64,000 nucleotides of DNA from Methylobacterium sp. R2-1 (GTDB taxonomy: Bacteria; Pseudomonadota; Alphaproteobacteria; Rhizobiales; Beijerinckiaceae). Positions 18,987-28,764 of this stretch are shown piece after piece. The DNA is taken from NCBI RefSeq assembly GCF_014191355.1, contig NZ_JACHWM010000007.1, positions 62,001-126,000 of the forward strand, read 5' to 3'. Below the pieces are notes generated by a model that had not been told where the DNA came from, did no database searches, and worked only from the letters and a program-made list of their open reading frames with translations. How positions within the stretch are numbered: position 1 is the first letter of the stretch; every line of letters starts with the position of its first letter. The translations under genes and the position numbers were made by a program.

Positions 18987-19089
18987 ATGGCAGAGAAGGC
19001 GGATTATCGCAATCGACCGGGTGAGGCATGGTCCGGTCATCGCAACCGCCGTCACCGCGGCGCAGATCGAAACGACCGGACCCCGAGCC

Positions 19090-19485
19090 ATGACCGACGC
19101 CCGCACCGCCCCCTACGCCGCCCTGCTACTGCGCCTCACCCTCGGCGGCCTGTTCCTGGCCCATGCCGGACTGAAGCTGTTCGTGTTCACCCCCGCCGGC
19201 ACGGCCGCCTTCTTCGGCTCCCTCGGCCTGCCGCCCGCCCTCGGCTACGCGGTGATCGCCGTGGAAGCCGCGGGCGGCCTCGCCCTGATCCTCGGCCTCT
19301 ATGCCCGCTTCGTCGCCCTGGCCCTGGTCCCGGTCCTGATCGGCGCCATCGTCACCGTGCACGGCGCCAACGGCTTCTTCGCCCAGAATCCGGGCGGCGG
19401 CTGGGAGTTCGCCGGTTTCTGGGCGGTGATGCTCCTCGTCCAGGCCGGACTCGGCGACGGCGCCTACGCCCTGAGGCGTGCGTGA
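19090..19485 (+). CDS. DoxX family membrane protein
   Basis: A 131-residue protein with four membrane segments and the DoxX features LLLRLTLGGLFLAHAGLKLF and AVIAVEAAGGLALILGLYARF. Members are membrane subunits tied to thiosulfate oxidation in archaea or to oxidative stress complexes in bacteria; the function here is not certain. It is divergent from a LysR gene and 50 bases upstream of a VOC gene, probably one operon. ATG 19090 begins MTDARTAPYAALLLR. Confidence 0.88.
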   Translation: MTDARTAPYAALLLRLTLGGLFLAHAGLKLFVFTPAGTAAFFGSLGLPPALGYAVIAVEAAGGLALILGLYARFVALALVPVLIGAIVTVHGANGFFAQNPGGGWEFAGFWAVMLLVQAGLGDGAYALRRA

Positions 19486-19518
19486 CGAGACAGCGTGACG
19501 AGACAGCGTGACGAGACT
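19481..19518. repeat. 13-bp tandem repeat between doxX and the VOC gene
   Basis: Three copies of CGTGACGAGACAG (the last one base short and variant) start within the last codons of doxX; the first copy contains its stop codon TGA. They fill most of the gap before the ribosome-binding site of the next gene. Confidence 0.8.
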
Positions 19519-19535
19519 TGGCGAGGAGAGCCACC

Positions 19536-20018
19536 GTGAGCGAACCGATCCATCCTGAGACCCGCATCGGCCACGTCCACCTCAAGGTGGCGGACCTCGA
19601 ACGGGCCCTGGACTTCTATTGCGGCGTGCTCGGCTTCGCGCTGATGCAACGCTACGGCACCCGGGCCGCCTTCGTCTCGGCCGGCGGCTACCACCACCAT
19701 ATCGGCCTCAACACTTGGGAGAGTGCGGGCGGCTCGCCGCCGCCGCCCGGCCATACCGGCCTCTACCATCTCGCGATCCTCTACCCGACCCGGGCCGCCC
19801 TGGCCGACGCCCTGCGCCGGGTCGAGAGGGCCGGCATCCCGCTCGACGGCGCCAGCGACCACGGCGTGTCCGAGGCGCTCTACCTGCGCGATCCCGACGG
19901 GAACGGGGTCGAGCTGTACCGCGACCGGCCGGAGGCCGAGTGGCCGCGGGACGGGCAGGGCGATCTCGCCATGGTCACCCAACGCCTCGACCTCGCAGGA
20001 CTTCGGGCAGAAGCCTGA
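19536..20018 (+). CDS. VOC (glyoxalase/extradiol dioxygenase) family protein
   Basis: A 160-residue protein with two beta-alpha-beta-beta-beta modules. IGHVHLKVADLERALDFYCG opens the first with a metal-ligand histidine, GGYHHHIGLN gives more, and LYLRDPDGNGVELYRD closes the second with the conserved glutamate. It resembles catechol-2,3-dioxygenase-like VOC proteins often encoded beside DoxX. GTG 19536 is preferred because GAGGAGAG (19523-19530) is a strong ribosome-binding site for it; a TTG at 19518 is in frame upstream. Confidence 0.87.
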   Translation: MSEPIHPETRIGHVHLKVADLERALDFYCGVLGFALMQRYGTRAAFVSAGGYHHHIGLNTWESAGGSPPPPGHTGLYHLAILYPTRAALADALRRVERAGIPLDGASDHGVSEALYLRDPDGNGVELYRDRPEAEWPRDGQGDLAMVTQRLDLAGLRAEA

Positions 20019-20030
20019 CCAGGACCATCG

Positions 20031-20166
20031 CGCGAAGAGCGCCGCGCGAAACGGGCTTTTCAGGGCATCGGTCCTGAAAAGCATCGAGCGGAGCGAAAGC
20101 CCAAGGAGCCGAGACTGTCCGCGGAAGCGGGTGCCGGCGATTGAGGCCGGCAAAAAACGAGGGTGA
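20031..20166 (+). repeat. Dispersed intergenic repeat family B, copy 1
   Basis: The stretch shares ordered blocks with 56879-57025: CGAAGAGCGCC, AAGCATCG, GGAGCGAAA, CCGGCG-TTGAGGCCGG and GAGGGTGA. It includes a 9-bp hairpin CTTTTCAGG (20056-20064) / CCTGAAAAG (20073-20081), which could end VOC transcription. No coding potential seen. Confidence 0.6.
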
Positions 20167-20230
20167 TCGCTTTCAGGCGATAGCCCCGGAAGCCTGACAG
20201 TTCCCGCTTGACGGCTCTGCGCCCGCGTGT

Positions 20231-20246
20231 ACTTTGCGATGCAAAG
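20231..20246. promoter_or_regulatory. Operator upstream of the membrane protein/regulator operon
   Basis: ACTTTGCGATGCAAAG contains the perfect dyad CTTTGC-GAT-GCAAAG. It lies 27 bases before ATG 20273. A copy with one base changed lies at 21397-21412 over the start of uppS. The winged-helix protein encoded between them is the obvious candidate binder. Confidence 0.65.
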
Positions 20247-20272
20247 CGCCTTGACGCGGGAAGACAGCCTCC

Positions 20273-20926
20273 ATGCGTGACACCCACGGCGACCTCGACA
20301 AGGCCCTGGCCGACATCGTCGCGATCCGGATGCAGATCGCGCGGGACACCGCGTTCCGCGGCCTCGGTGCGGCGACGCTCGCCGCGACCGGCGCTCTCGC
20401 CCTCGTCGTCGCGGGCGCCCAGGACCTGTTGCTCGACGAGCCGACCTCGCGGCCGGTCGCCTTCTTCGGCCTGTGGGTGGCCGCCGCCGTCACCGCCTGC
20501 CTCCTGATCGGCTTCGAGGCGGTGCGCCGCTCGCGTCGGGTCCATTCGGGGCTCGCCGACGCGATGGTGTTCAGCGCCATCGAAGGTTTTCTGCCCGCCG
20601 GCGGGGCGGGCCTCTGCCTGGGCCTCGTCTTCGCCCGCTTCGCGCCGGACCAGCTCTGGATGCTGCCGGGTCTGTGGCAGGTTCTGGTCGGGCTCGGCCT
20701 GTTCGCCTCCGCCCGCATCCTGCCCCGCACCGTGCCGCTGGCGGGGGCGTGGTACCTGCTCGCCGGCCTCACCGTGCTGGCGCTCGCCAGCGAGACGCGC
20801 CACCTCTCGCCCTGGCTGATGGGCGTGCCCTTCGCGGTGGGCCAGGGGCTGCTCGCCATCATCATCCATCGCCATTCGGGCCAAGCTGACGGATCTGACG
20901 ACGGAGACGCCGATGCCGACCTCTGA
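20273..20926 (+). CDS. Membrane protein of unknown function, regulator-linked
   Basis: A 217-residue protein. A short charged N-terminus (DLDKALADIVAIRMQIARDT) precedes about six hydrophobic segments, and the C-terminus is a polar tail. I do not recognise an enzyme motif. Similar membrane proteins with this DIxAIRxQIARDTxFRG start are, as far as I recall, encoded next to winged-helix regulators. The start of the regulator gene overlaps its last 14 bases, so the two are surely co-transcribed. Confidence 0.75.
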   Translation: MRDTHGDLDKALADIVAIRMQIARDTAFRGLGAATLAATGALALVVAGAQDLLLDEPTSRPVAFFGLWVAAAVTACLLIGFEAVRRSRRVHSGLADAMVFSAIEGFLPAGGAGLCLGLVFARFAPDQLWMLPGLWQVLVGLGLFASARILPRTVPLAGAWYLLAGLTVLALASETRHLSPWLMGVPFAVGQGLLAIIIHRHSGQADGSDDGDADADL

Positions 20927-21332
20927 TCGCCCTGACGCCCGCTTCTCCTACGAGGGGCTCGACCGGCTCATCCACGAGCGGGCGCGGCTGTCGGTGCTGA
21001 CCTCCCTGGTCTCGCATCCCCGCGGCCTCGCCTTCCCCGATCTCAAGCGCCTGTGCGGGCTCACCGACGGCAATCTCAGCCGCCACCTCGCCGTGCTGCA
21101 GGAGGCCGACCTCGTCAGCCTGGAGAAGGGCTACGACCAGAACCGGCCGCAGACCCTCTGCCGCCTGACACCCTCCGGACGCACCCGCTTCCTCGACTAT
21201 CTCGGGGTGCTGGAGCAGGTGGTGCGCGACGCCGCTCAAGCCGCGGGCCGACCGCAGAATTCTGCCGGCCGATCCCAGGCCGACGACCGGCCGGCCGGCC
21301 ACGACCGCTCCGGCCTCGCCGAACCGGTCTGA
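20913..21332 (+). CDS. Winged-helix transcriptional regulator (MarR/ArsR-like)
   Basis: A 139-residue protein with one winged-helix domain: DRLIHERARLSVLTSLVS, then recognition-helix region LCGLTDGNLSRHLAVLQEAD and wing VSLEKGYDQNRPQTLCRLT. The C-terminus is a polar, disordered tail of 35 residues. Metal-binding cysteines of ArsR sensors are absent. Translation is coupled to the membrane protein gene. Two matching operators, one before this operon and one at the uppS start, suggest that it controls both. Confidence 0.85.
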   Translation: MPTSDRPDARFSYEGLDRLIHERARLSVLTSLVSHPRGLAFPDLKRLCGLTDGNLSRHLAVLQEADLVSLEKGYDQNRPQTLCRLTPSGRTRFLDYLGVLEQVVRDAAQAAGRPQNSAGRSQADDRPAGHDRSGLAEPV

Positions 21333-21396
21333 CGACCGCCTCACCGACATCCCGTCGAACGCCGCATCCCCCGCCTGTCCCGCACCTCGCCCGGAG

Positions 21397-21412
21397 ACTT
21401 TACGATGCAAAG
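21397..21412. promoter_or_regulatory. Second operator copy, overlapping the uppS start codon
   Basis: ACTTTACGATGCAAAG differs from the site at 20231-20246 by one base of sixteen. The ATG of the cis-prenyltransferase gene (21405-21407) lies inside it, so a bound protein would block transcription or initiation directly. Confidence 0.6.
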
Positions 21413-22115
21413 CCCTCTCGATCGCAGATCAGCACTGCACGCGGCGATCATCATGGACGGCAACGGTCGCTGGGCGAGCGCCCGCGGCCTGCCCCGGGGC
21501 GCGGGCCACCGCGCAGGCGTCAAGACGATCCAGAGGGTGGCGGAGGCCGCCCCCGCTCTCGGCATCGGCACGCTGACGCTCTACGCCTTCTCCAGCGACA
21601 ACTGGCGCCGTCCGGCCGAGGAGGTCGGCGGGCTGATGCGGCTGCTGCGGGCCTATCTGCGCGGCGAGACGGAGCGGCTCGCCCGCAGCGGCACCCGCCT
21701 CACGGTGATCGGCCGCCGCGACCGCCTGCCTCCCGGCATCCCGGAAGCGATCGAGCGGGCCGAGGCGGCGACCGCTTCGGGTGACCGGCTGCATCTGCGC
21801 ATCGCCGTCGATTACTCCTCGCGCGACGCCATCCTCGCGGCGGCGGCCCGGCTCGGGGCGGAGGGCTTGAGCCGCGAGGGCATGAGCGCGGCTTTGTGCG
21901 GGCAAGGCGACGTCGATCTCCTGATCCGAACGGGCGGCGAGAAGCGGCTCTCCGACTTCCTGCTCTGGGAGGCGGCCTATGCGGAGCTGCACTTCACCGA
22001 GCGGATGTGGCCCGATTTCGGCGCCGCCGACCTCGCCGCGGCCCTCGCCGATTTTACCGCCCGCGACCGGCGGTTCGGCGGGCTGAACCCGCCCGCGGTG
22101 CCGCAAGCCGCGTAA
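21405..22115 (+). CDS. Cis-prenyltransferase (undecaprenyl diphosphate synthase family)
   Basis: A 236-residue enzyme of the UppS family, which adds isoprene units in cis to farnesyl diphosphate to make lipid carriers for cell-wall or glycan synthesis. Signatures: [13 protein letters not shown] with the catalytic aspartate, [26 protein letters not shown], and the C-terminal [18 protein letters not shown] and [16 protein letters not shown] at 21393-21396 supports ATG 21405. The gene is not beside frr/cdsA, where the housekeeping copy normally sits, and has a regulator and operator of its own, so it may be a second, regulated enzyme. Confidence 0.93.
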   Translation: MQSPLDRRSALHAAIIMDGNGRWASARGLPRGAGHRAGVKTIQRVAEAAPALGIGTLTLYAFSSDNWRRPAEEVGGLMRLLRAYLRGETERLARSGTRLTVIGRRDRLPPGIPEAIERAEAATASGDRLHLRIAVDYSSRDAILAAAARLGAEGLSREGMSAALCGQGDVDLLIRTGGEKRLSDFLLWEAAYAELHFTERMWPDFGAADLAAALADFTARDRRFGGLNPPAVPQAA

Positions 22116-22220
22116 CGCCGGGGCTCGGCCCTGCCTTCCCGACGGTCAGGCTGGACGCAGCCGCGGGAAACGCCACATGCACGGAACCGAACCCGTCACG
22201 AAGCCTCAAAAAAGATCCCG

Positions 22221-22751
22221 ATGCAGGCCGATCCGAACGCCGCGCCCCCCGCCCTCGACGACGAGACGCTCGCCTTCGCCGCGCGGGTCTTCCAGTACGC
22301 CCGGATGGGCCATGCCGACGAATTGGCCGAGCTGTTCGGGCAGGGGCTGCCGGCGAACCTGCGCAACGACAAGGGCGACAGCCTCTTGATGCTCGCCGCC
22401 TATAACGGCCAGGCGGCGACGGCCCGCGTGATCCTCGAGGCCGGGGGGGACCCGGAACTCGCCAACGACCGCGGCCAGACCCCGCTGGCCGGCGCCGCGT
22501 TCAAGGGCGATGCCGACATCGTCCGGCTGCTCCTGGAAAATGGGGCTCAGGTCGACGGAGCCGGCGACGGCACCCGCACTGCGCTGATGGTGGCCGCGAT
22601 GTTCGACCGCACCGAGATCGTCGACCTGCTGCTCGCCCACGGTGCCGATCCGTCAAGGCGCGACGCCTCGGGGATGAACGCCGCCGACATGGCCCGCCAG
22701 ATGGGTGCCCAAAACACCCCGACCCAGTTGGAGCACGCGCGAGCGAGCTGA
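22221..22751 (+). CDS. Ankyrin repeat protein
   Basis: A 176-residue protein with a short helical N-terminus and four ankyrin repeats from about residue 45: [59 protein letters not shown] and a final partial [12 protein letters not shown]. There is no signal peptide, so it probably mediates protein contacts in the cytoplasm. The partner is unknown. It lies between uppS and glpK on the same strand, with gaps of about 100 bases on both sides. Confidence 0.9.
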   Translation: MQADPNAAPPALDDETLAFAARVFQYARMGHADELAELFGQGLPANLRNDKGDSLLMLAAYNGQAATARVILEAGGDPELANDRGQTPLAGAAFKGDADIVRLLLENGAQVDGAGDGTRTALMVAAMFDRTEIVDLLLAHGADPSRRDASGMNAADMARQMGAQNTPTQLEHARAS

Positions 22752-22839
22752 CCGGTTCCGGCGGACCCGGCCTCGTGTAGGATCGGCGTCGAGCCGGGCT
22801 AAAAAAATCCCGGACGCGAGGAATGCCGGGAGAGAAGCC

Positions 22840-24344
<1,505 letters not shown>

Positions 24345-24345
<1 letters not shown>

Positions 24346-25508
24346 TGGGTGCTCGGATACGCTCGCTTCGCACAGCGCTTCTGGTCACGGCGATGGCGCT
24401 GACACCGCTCGCCGTCGGCCTCGCGCCGGCCCCGGTCCTCGCCGCCCCGGCCGCCGCCTATCCGGGCCAGCAGGAGGGCGACCACGTCGTCGAGAACTTC
24501 AAGTTCGCCAGCGGCGAGAGCCTGGACAAGGTCAAGCTGCACTACACCACCCTCGGCACGCCGCACCGCGGCGCGGATGGCGAGATCGACAACGCCGTGC
24601 TCGTCCTGCACGGCACCACCGGCACCGGAAAGAGCTTCCTGATCCCGACGCTCGGGCCGGAGCTGTTCGGCGAAGGCGCGCCGCTCGATGCCCGGCGCTG
24701 GTACGTGATCCTGCCCGACGGGCTCGGCCGCGGCGGCTCCGCGAAGCCCTCCGACGGCCTGAAGGCGCGCTTCCCCCGCTACGGCTACGGCGACGTCGTG
24801 GAGAGTCAGCACCGGGTCGTCACCGAGGCGCTCGGGGTCAAGCATCTGCGCCTCGTACTCGGCACCTCCATGGGCGGGATGCAGGCCTGGATGTGGGGCG
24901 AGCGCTATCCCGGCAGCATGGACCTGCTGATGGCGGTGGCGAGCCAGCCGATCCCGGTGAGCGGGCGCAACGCCCTCTGGCGGCGCCTCCTGATCGAGGG
25001 CATCCGCACCGATCCCGATTGGAAGGGCGGCGAATACACCGAGCAGCCGCGCCACTTCGGCCGCATCCTGCCGATCTTCAACATCATGACCGAGAGCGTG
25101 CTCGGCCTGCAGAAGCAGGCGCCGACCCGCGCTGCGGCCGACAAGGCCTACGACAAGATGATCGCCGGCTACGAGAACAAGGCCGACGCCAACGATTGGC
25201 TATACTGGTTCGACTCCTCCTACGATTACGACCCCTCACCGGACCTGGAAAAAATCACCGCGAAGGTGCTCGCGGTGAACTTCGCCGACGACGAACTGAA
25301 CCCGCCCCAGCTCGACGTGATGAACGCGGCGCTGGCCCGAGTGAAGGACGGCCGCTTCGTGCTGGTCCCGACCTCGCCCGAGACGCACGGCCACCAGTCG
25401 CTGCGCTTCGCGAGCCTGTGGAAGGGTTACCTCGCCGAATTTCTGGGCCAGCCCGAGGCAACGACGGAGAAGGAGAATTCGTCGGAGCGACCGGAGGGCA
25501 GCCGGTAG
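24345..25508 (+). CDS. Secreted MetX-like alpha/beta hydrolase
   Basis: A 387-residue protein with a signal peptide (TALLVTAMALTPLAVG, cleavage near VLAAPAA). The alpha/beta-hydrolase core resembles homoserine O-acetyltransferases: LHGTTGTGKSF, the nucleophile elbow GTSMGGMQAW, an acid region NFADDELNPP and histidine in ETHGHQS. True MetX is cytoplasmic, so an exported version probably has another substrate, such as an ester or lactone. GAGGAGA precedes ATG 24345, which overlaps the glpK stop. Confidence 0.85.
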
Positions 25509-25708
25509 CCGTTGGGCGGGGGGCCGCTTTCGGCCCGGCATCCACCCCCTGCGTCACCGGATGGCGATCGTTCGCTGCCGGCCGGGTGCTCTACCGAGCA
25601 TCCGGTGCCGCGTCGCGGTGTGCACTTTCCTGCGGAAATCGATAGAACCTTAAGTATTCCGGTTCAGGGTGGCGGGACTGAGCGTTTTCATACCCTACCG
25701 GAACCAAC

Positions 25709-27394
25709 ATGCGTGTCTCCCTCAAGGTGGCCCTGGCGGGCTCGTTCAGCCTTCTGGCCGTGGTTGCTGCGGTTCAGGGTGGGCTCAGCGTCGTCAAACT
25801 ATCGGCGATCGACCACGAAGTCCGCGACATCGCCGACAATTGGCTGCCTTCGGTCGGACTGCTCGGTGACATCAGCACTGCGACCCGCGACGAGCGGGTG
25901 AAGACCTACCGTTACGTCGCCGCCTCGCCGACCGGTGCGCTGCGCGACGAGAACGAGAAGAGCGTGCGGGCAAGCCAGGCGGCCCTCGAAGCCCTGCGGC
26001 GTGCCTACGAGCCGATGATCGCCACTCCCGAGGAGCGGGCGCTGTACGAGCGCTTCTCCACGACCTGGACGACCTATACGGGGCGGGTCGAAGCGATTGT
26101 CGCCCTGATGCGAGAGGGGCGCCAGTCGGAGGCGCTCGCCCTCCTCACCGGGCCCGAGGCGCTGGGCCTGGCGCAGGCCGCGACCAAGGCACTGCAGGAA
26201 AACCTCGCCCTCAACAAGCGGGGTGCGAAGACCAGCGTCGAGGGTGCGGTCGGCAGCGCGGCCTCCGCCGCCACGACCGCCTGGATCGCCATGGCCGTCA
26301 CCCTTCTCTCGGCGCTCGCCGCCGCCCTGTTCGGCTGGTTCGGGATCTCGCGGCCGATCACGCGGATGACCGAGGCGATGGGCTTGCTCGCGGCGGGCGA
26401 TGCAACGGTCGCCGTTCCCGGGCGGGGGCGCGGCGACGAGATCGGCGCCATGGCCGCGGCGGTGCAGGTGTTCAAGGACAACCTGATCCGTACCCGCGCC
26501 CTGGAGGAGGAGACGCAGGCCGCCCGCGCCGGCGCCGAGGCGCAGCGCCGTGCCGCCGCGCGCGCTCTGGCCGACGACTTCCAGCGCGCCGTGGGCGGCA
26601 TCGTCGACGGCGTGACTGCCGCCGCGACCGAGCTTCAGGCGACTGCGCAGCAATTGACCGCCAATGCCAGCCAGACCGCTGGCCAATCCGGCACGGTCGC
26701 CGCGGCGGCGGAGGAGGCCGCCTCCAATGTCGGTACCGTGGCCGCTGCGGCCGAGGAGCTCGGTGCCTCCGTGCAGGAGATCGGCCGGCAGGTCGACGGC
26801 TCGGCTTCCCTGGCGCAGGCCGCCGTGGCCGAGGCCGGTCAGACGGCGGCCCTTGTGCGCGACCTCTCGGAGGCCGCGGCGCGGATCGGCGACGTGGTGG
26901 CCATGATCTCGACCATCGCCGGCCAGACCAACCTTCTGGCGCTCAATGCCACGATCGAGGCGGCGCGTGCCGGCGAGGCGGGCCGCGGCTTCGCCGTGGT
27001 CGCGGCGGAAGTGAAGGAGCTGGCCAACCAGACGGCGCGGGCGACCGAAGAGATCACCGGGCAGATCGGGCGCATCCAGGGCGCGACGGGGCAGGCGGTC
27101 GGCGCCATCGACGGCATCGCCGGGCGCATCCGCGAGATCAGCGGCGTGGCCACCGGCATCGCCGCGGCGGTCGAGGAGCAGGGGGCGGCGACGCAGGAGA
27201 TCGTGCGCAACGTCGCCCAGGCGGCGGGCGGGACGGAGGCCGTCACCCGCACCATCGCCAGCGTCGCGGGCGCGGCGGACGAGACCGGCGCGGCGGCGGC
27301 CCAGGTGCTGGCCTCGGCGACCGAATTGTCGCGCCAGTCCGAGCATCTCTCGGCGGAGGTTGCCCGCTTCCTCGATACCGTCCGCGCGGCCTGA
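25709..27394 (+). CDS. Methyl-accepting chemotaxis protein
   Basis: A 561-residue chemoreceptor. The N-terminal membrane segment is followed by a four-helix-bundle sensor domain (residues 35-185), a second membrane segment near 200 ([20 protein letters not shown]), a HAMP domain ([20 protein letters not shown]) and the long cytoplasmic coiled coil. The conserved tip reads [20 protein letters not shown] and continues [18 protein letters not shown]. No C-terminal CheR-tether pentapeptide is visible. The ligand is unknown. No che genes are adjacent. Confidence 0.95.
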   Translation: MRVSLKVALAGSFSLLAVVAAVQGGLSVVKLSAIDHEVRDIADNWLPSVGLLGDISTATRDERVKTYRYVAASPTGALRDENEKSVRASQAALEALRRAYEPMIATPEERALYERFSTTWTTYTGRVEAIVALMREGRQSEALALLTGPEALGLAQAATKALQENLALNKRGAKTSVEGAVGSAASAATTAWIAMAVTLLSALAAALFGWFGISRPITRMTEAMGLLAAGDATVAVPGRGRGDEIGAMAAAVQVFKDNLIRTRALEEETQAARAGAEAQRRAAARALADDFQRAVGGIVDGVTAAATELQATAQQLTANASQTAGQSGTVAAAAEEAASNVGTVAAAAEELGASVQEIGRQVDGSASLAQAAVAEAGQTAALVRDLSEAAARIGDVVAMISTIAGQTNLLALNATIEAARAGEAGRGFAVVAAEVKELANQTARATEEITGQIGRIQGATGQAVGAIDGIAGRIREISGVATGIAAAVEEQGAATQEIVRNVAQAAGGTEAVTRTIASVAGAADETGAAAAQVLASATELSRQSEHLSAEVARFLDTVRAA

Positions 27395-27409
27395 GAGGGG
27401 GTAGGGTTC

Positions 27410-27447
27410 GGCCCTGCACCCGCGAAAGGGCTTGCCCTTTCGAAACC
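27410..27447. terminator. Bidirectional hairpin, repeat family C copy 1
   Basis: A perfect 8-bp stem CGAAAGGG (27423-27430) / CCCTTTCG (27435-27442) with loop CTTG lies between the convergent chemoreceptor and phosphodiesterase genes. The flanks GCCCTGCACCC and TTTCGAAACC recur at 43506-43557, also between convergent genes. Confidence 0.6.
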
Positions 27448-27451
27448 CCGA

Positions 27452-28201
27452 TTACGGGCGGAAACCCTCGAACACCATCTGGTCCGCATGCTCCCGCGCC
27501 AGCGCCCGCTGCGCCTCGGTGCGCACGGTCCAGGTCATCACCGGCATTTGCCCGAGCCGGCGGCAGAGATAGGGGACCGGACCCGGCAGGTCGCCGACGC
27601 GCCAGGACAGGAAGTGCGGGCGGCTCACGTGCAGATGGAGCAGGCCCGACAATTCGGCCCGCGCCAAGGGGGTCAGCAGGGCGTAGTGCGGATCGTCCTG
27701 GCTCGCCTCAGCGACGATGCCGCGGGGCAGATCCGGCGCGAGTTCGGCGAGCGTGGCGACGATGCCCGGATCGAAGGATTTCAGGGCCACCGGCGCGTCG
27801 AGGCGTGCGACGATCTCGGCGGCGCGGCGGGTCAGGCGCCGGTCGCCGTCGAAGCGCGACTTGATCTCGACGATGACGGGAACGCGGCCCGCGACCTTCG
27901 CCAGGAAGTCCGGCAGGGTCGGGATGCGCTCTCCCGTGCCGGCGATGGCGAGCGTGCCGAGGTCCGCCGCCGTGCGGGACTCCACCGGCTCGGAGGCCTC
28001 CGTGAGGCGCCCGAGCGCCTCGTCGTGGAACACCATCGCCTCGCCATCGGCGCTGAGCTGCACGTCGCACTCGATGGCGTAGCCTCCCGCGACCGCGGCC
28101 TCGGCCGCCGCCAGCGTGTTCTCCGGGATGCCGGCGGCGCGGTCGTGCAGGCCGCGATGGGCGATCGGACGGGCGGTGAGCCAGTCCGGCGCCCGATCCA
28201 T
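27452..28201 (-). CDS. Glycerophosphodiester phosphodiesterase
   Basis: A 249-residue GDPD enzyme that splits glycerophosphodiesters into glycerol 3-phosphate and an alcohol. The metal and catalytic residues are in place: IAHRGLHD, PENTLAAAEAAVAGGYAIECDVQLSADG (read as two adjacent motifs), VFHDEALGRLT and EIKSRF. There is no signal peptide, so it is cytoplasmic like UgpQ. ATG 28201 was chosen; GTG 28213 is in frame and overlaps the RidA stop (GTGA), which would couple translation. Confidence 0.92.
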   Translation of the reverse strand: MDRAPDWLTARPIAHRGLHDRAAGIPENTLAAAEAAVAGGYAIECDVQLSADGEAMVFHDEALGRLTEASEPVESRTAADLGTLAIAGTGERIPTLPDFLAKVAGRVPVIVEIKSRFDGDRRLTRRAAEIVARLDAPVALKSFDPGIVATLAELAPDLPRGIVAEASQDDPHYALLTPLARAELSGLLHLHVSRPHFLSWRVGDLPGPVPYLCRRLGQMPVMTWTVRTEAQRALAREHADQMVFEGFRP

Positions 28202-28209
28202 CGTCCCGC

Positions 28210-28683
28210 TCACGCGACCTCGAACATCGCCTCGACCTCGACCGCCGCGTCGAGGGGAAGCTCGGCGACGCCCACCGTCGAGCGGGCGTGGCGGCCGCGG
28301 TCGCCCAGGATCGCGACCATCAGGTCGGAGGCACCGTTCATGATCGGGGCAAGACCGGCAAAGGTCGGGACCGCGTTGATGAAGCCGCCGAGCCGCACGC
28401 ATTGCACGACGCCGTGGTCGAGGTCGCCCACCGCCGCCTGAACCTGAGCGAGCACGTTGAGCGCGCAGAGCCGGGCCGCCGCGACACCCTGCTCGGCCGA
28501 CACCTCGGCGCCGAGCTTGCCCTTGTGGGCCGGGTCGAGGGTGCCGTCCGGCCCGAAGCAGATCTGGCCGGAGATGACGACGAGGTTGCCGGTGCGGAGA
28601 TAGGGCACGTAGTTCGCGACCGGGGCCGCCGCCTTCGGCAGCTTCAGGCCGAGCGCTTCCAGACGTTCCTTGACCGAGTTCAT
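28210..28683 (-). CDS. RidA family (YjgF/UK114) protein
   Basis: A 157-residue member of the RidA group that hydrolyses reactive enamines/imines or related compounds. VVISGQICFGPDG, the AAARLCALNVLAQVQAAVGD helix and HARSTVGVAELPLDAAVEVE are family signatures; the arginine in HARSTVG is the catalytic one in RidA. The protein is longer than RidA proper (about 128 aa) and looks like the YjgH/UK114-like subgroup. ATG 28683 was chosen over longer frames because GGGAGACGG precedes it. Confidence 0.9.
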   Translation of the reverse strand: MNSVKERLEALGLKLPKAAAPVANYVPYLRTGNLVVISGQICFGPDGTLDPAHKGKLGAEVSAEQGVAAARLCALNVLAQVQAAVGDLDHGVVQCVRLGGFINAVPTFAGLAPIMNGASDLMVAILGDRGRHARSTVGVAELPLDAAVEVEAMFEVA

Positions 28684-28764
28684 CGCCGTCTCCCGCATGA
28701 TGCTGCGGGGCTCTGAACACGGGCGCGGGGCGATCCGCAAGGGGGGAGGGCGGCGCGGCCGCCT

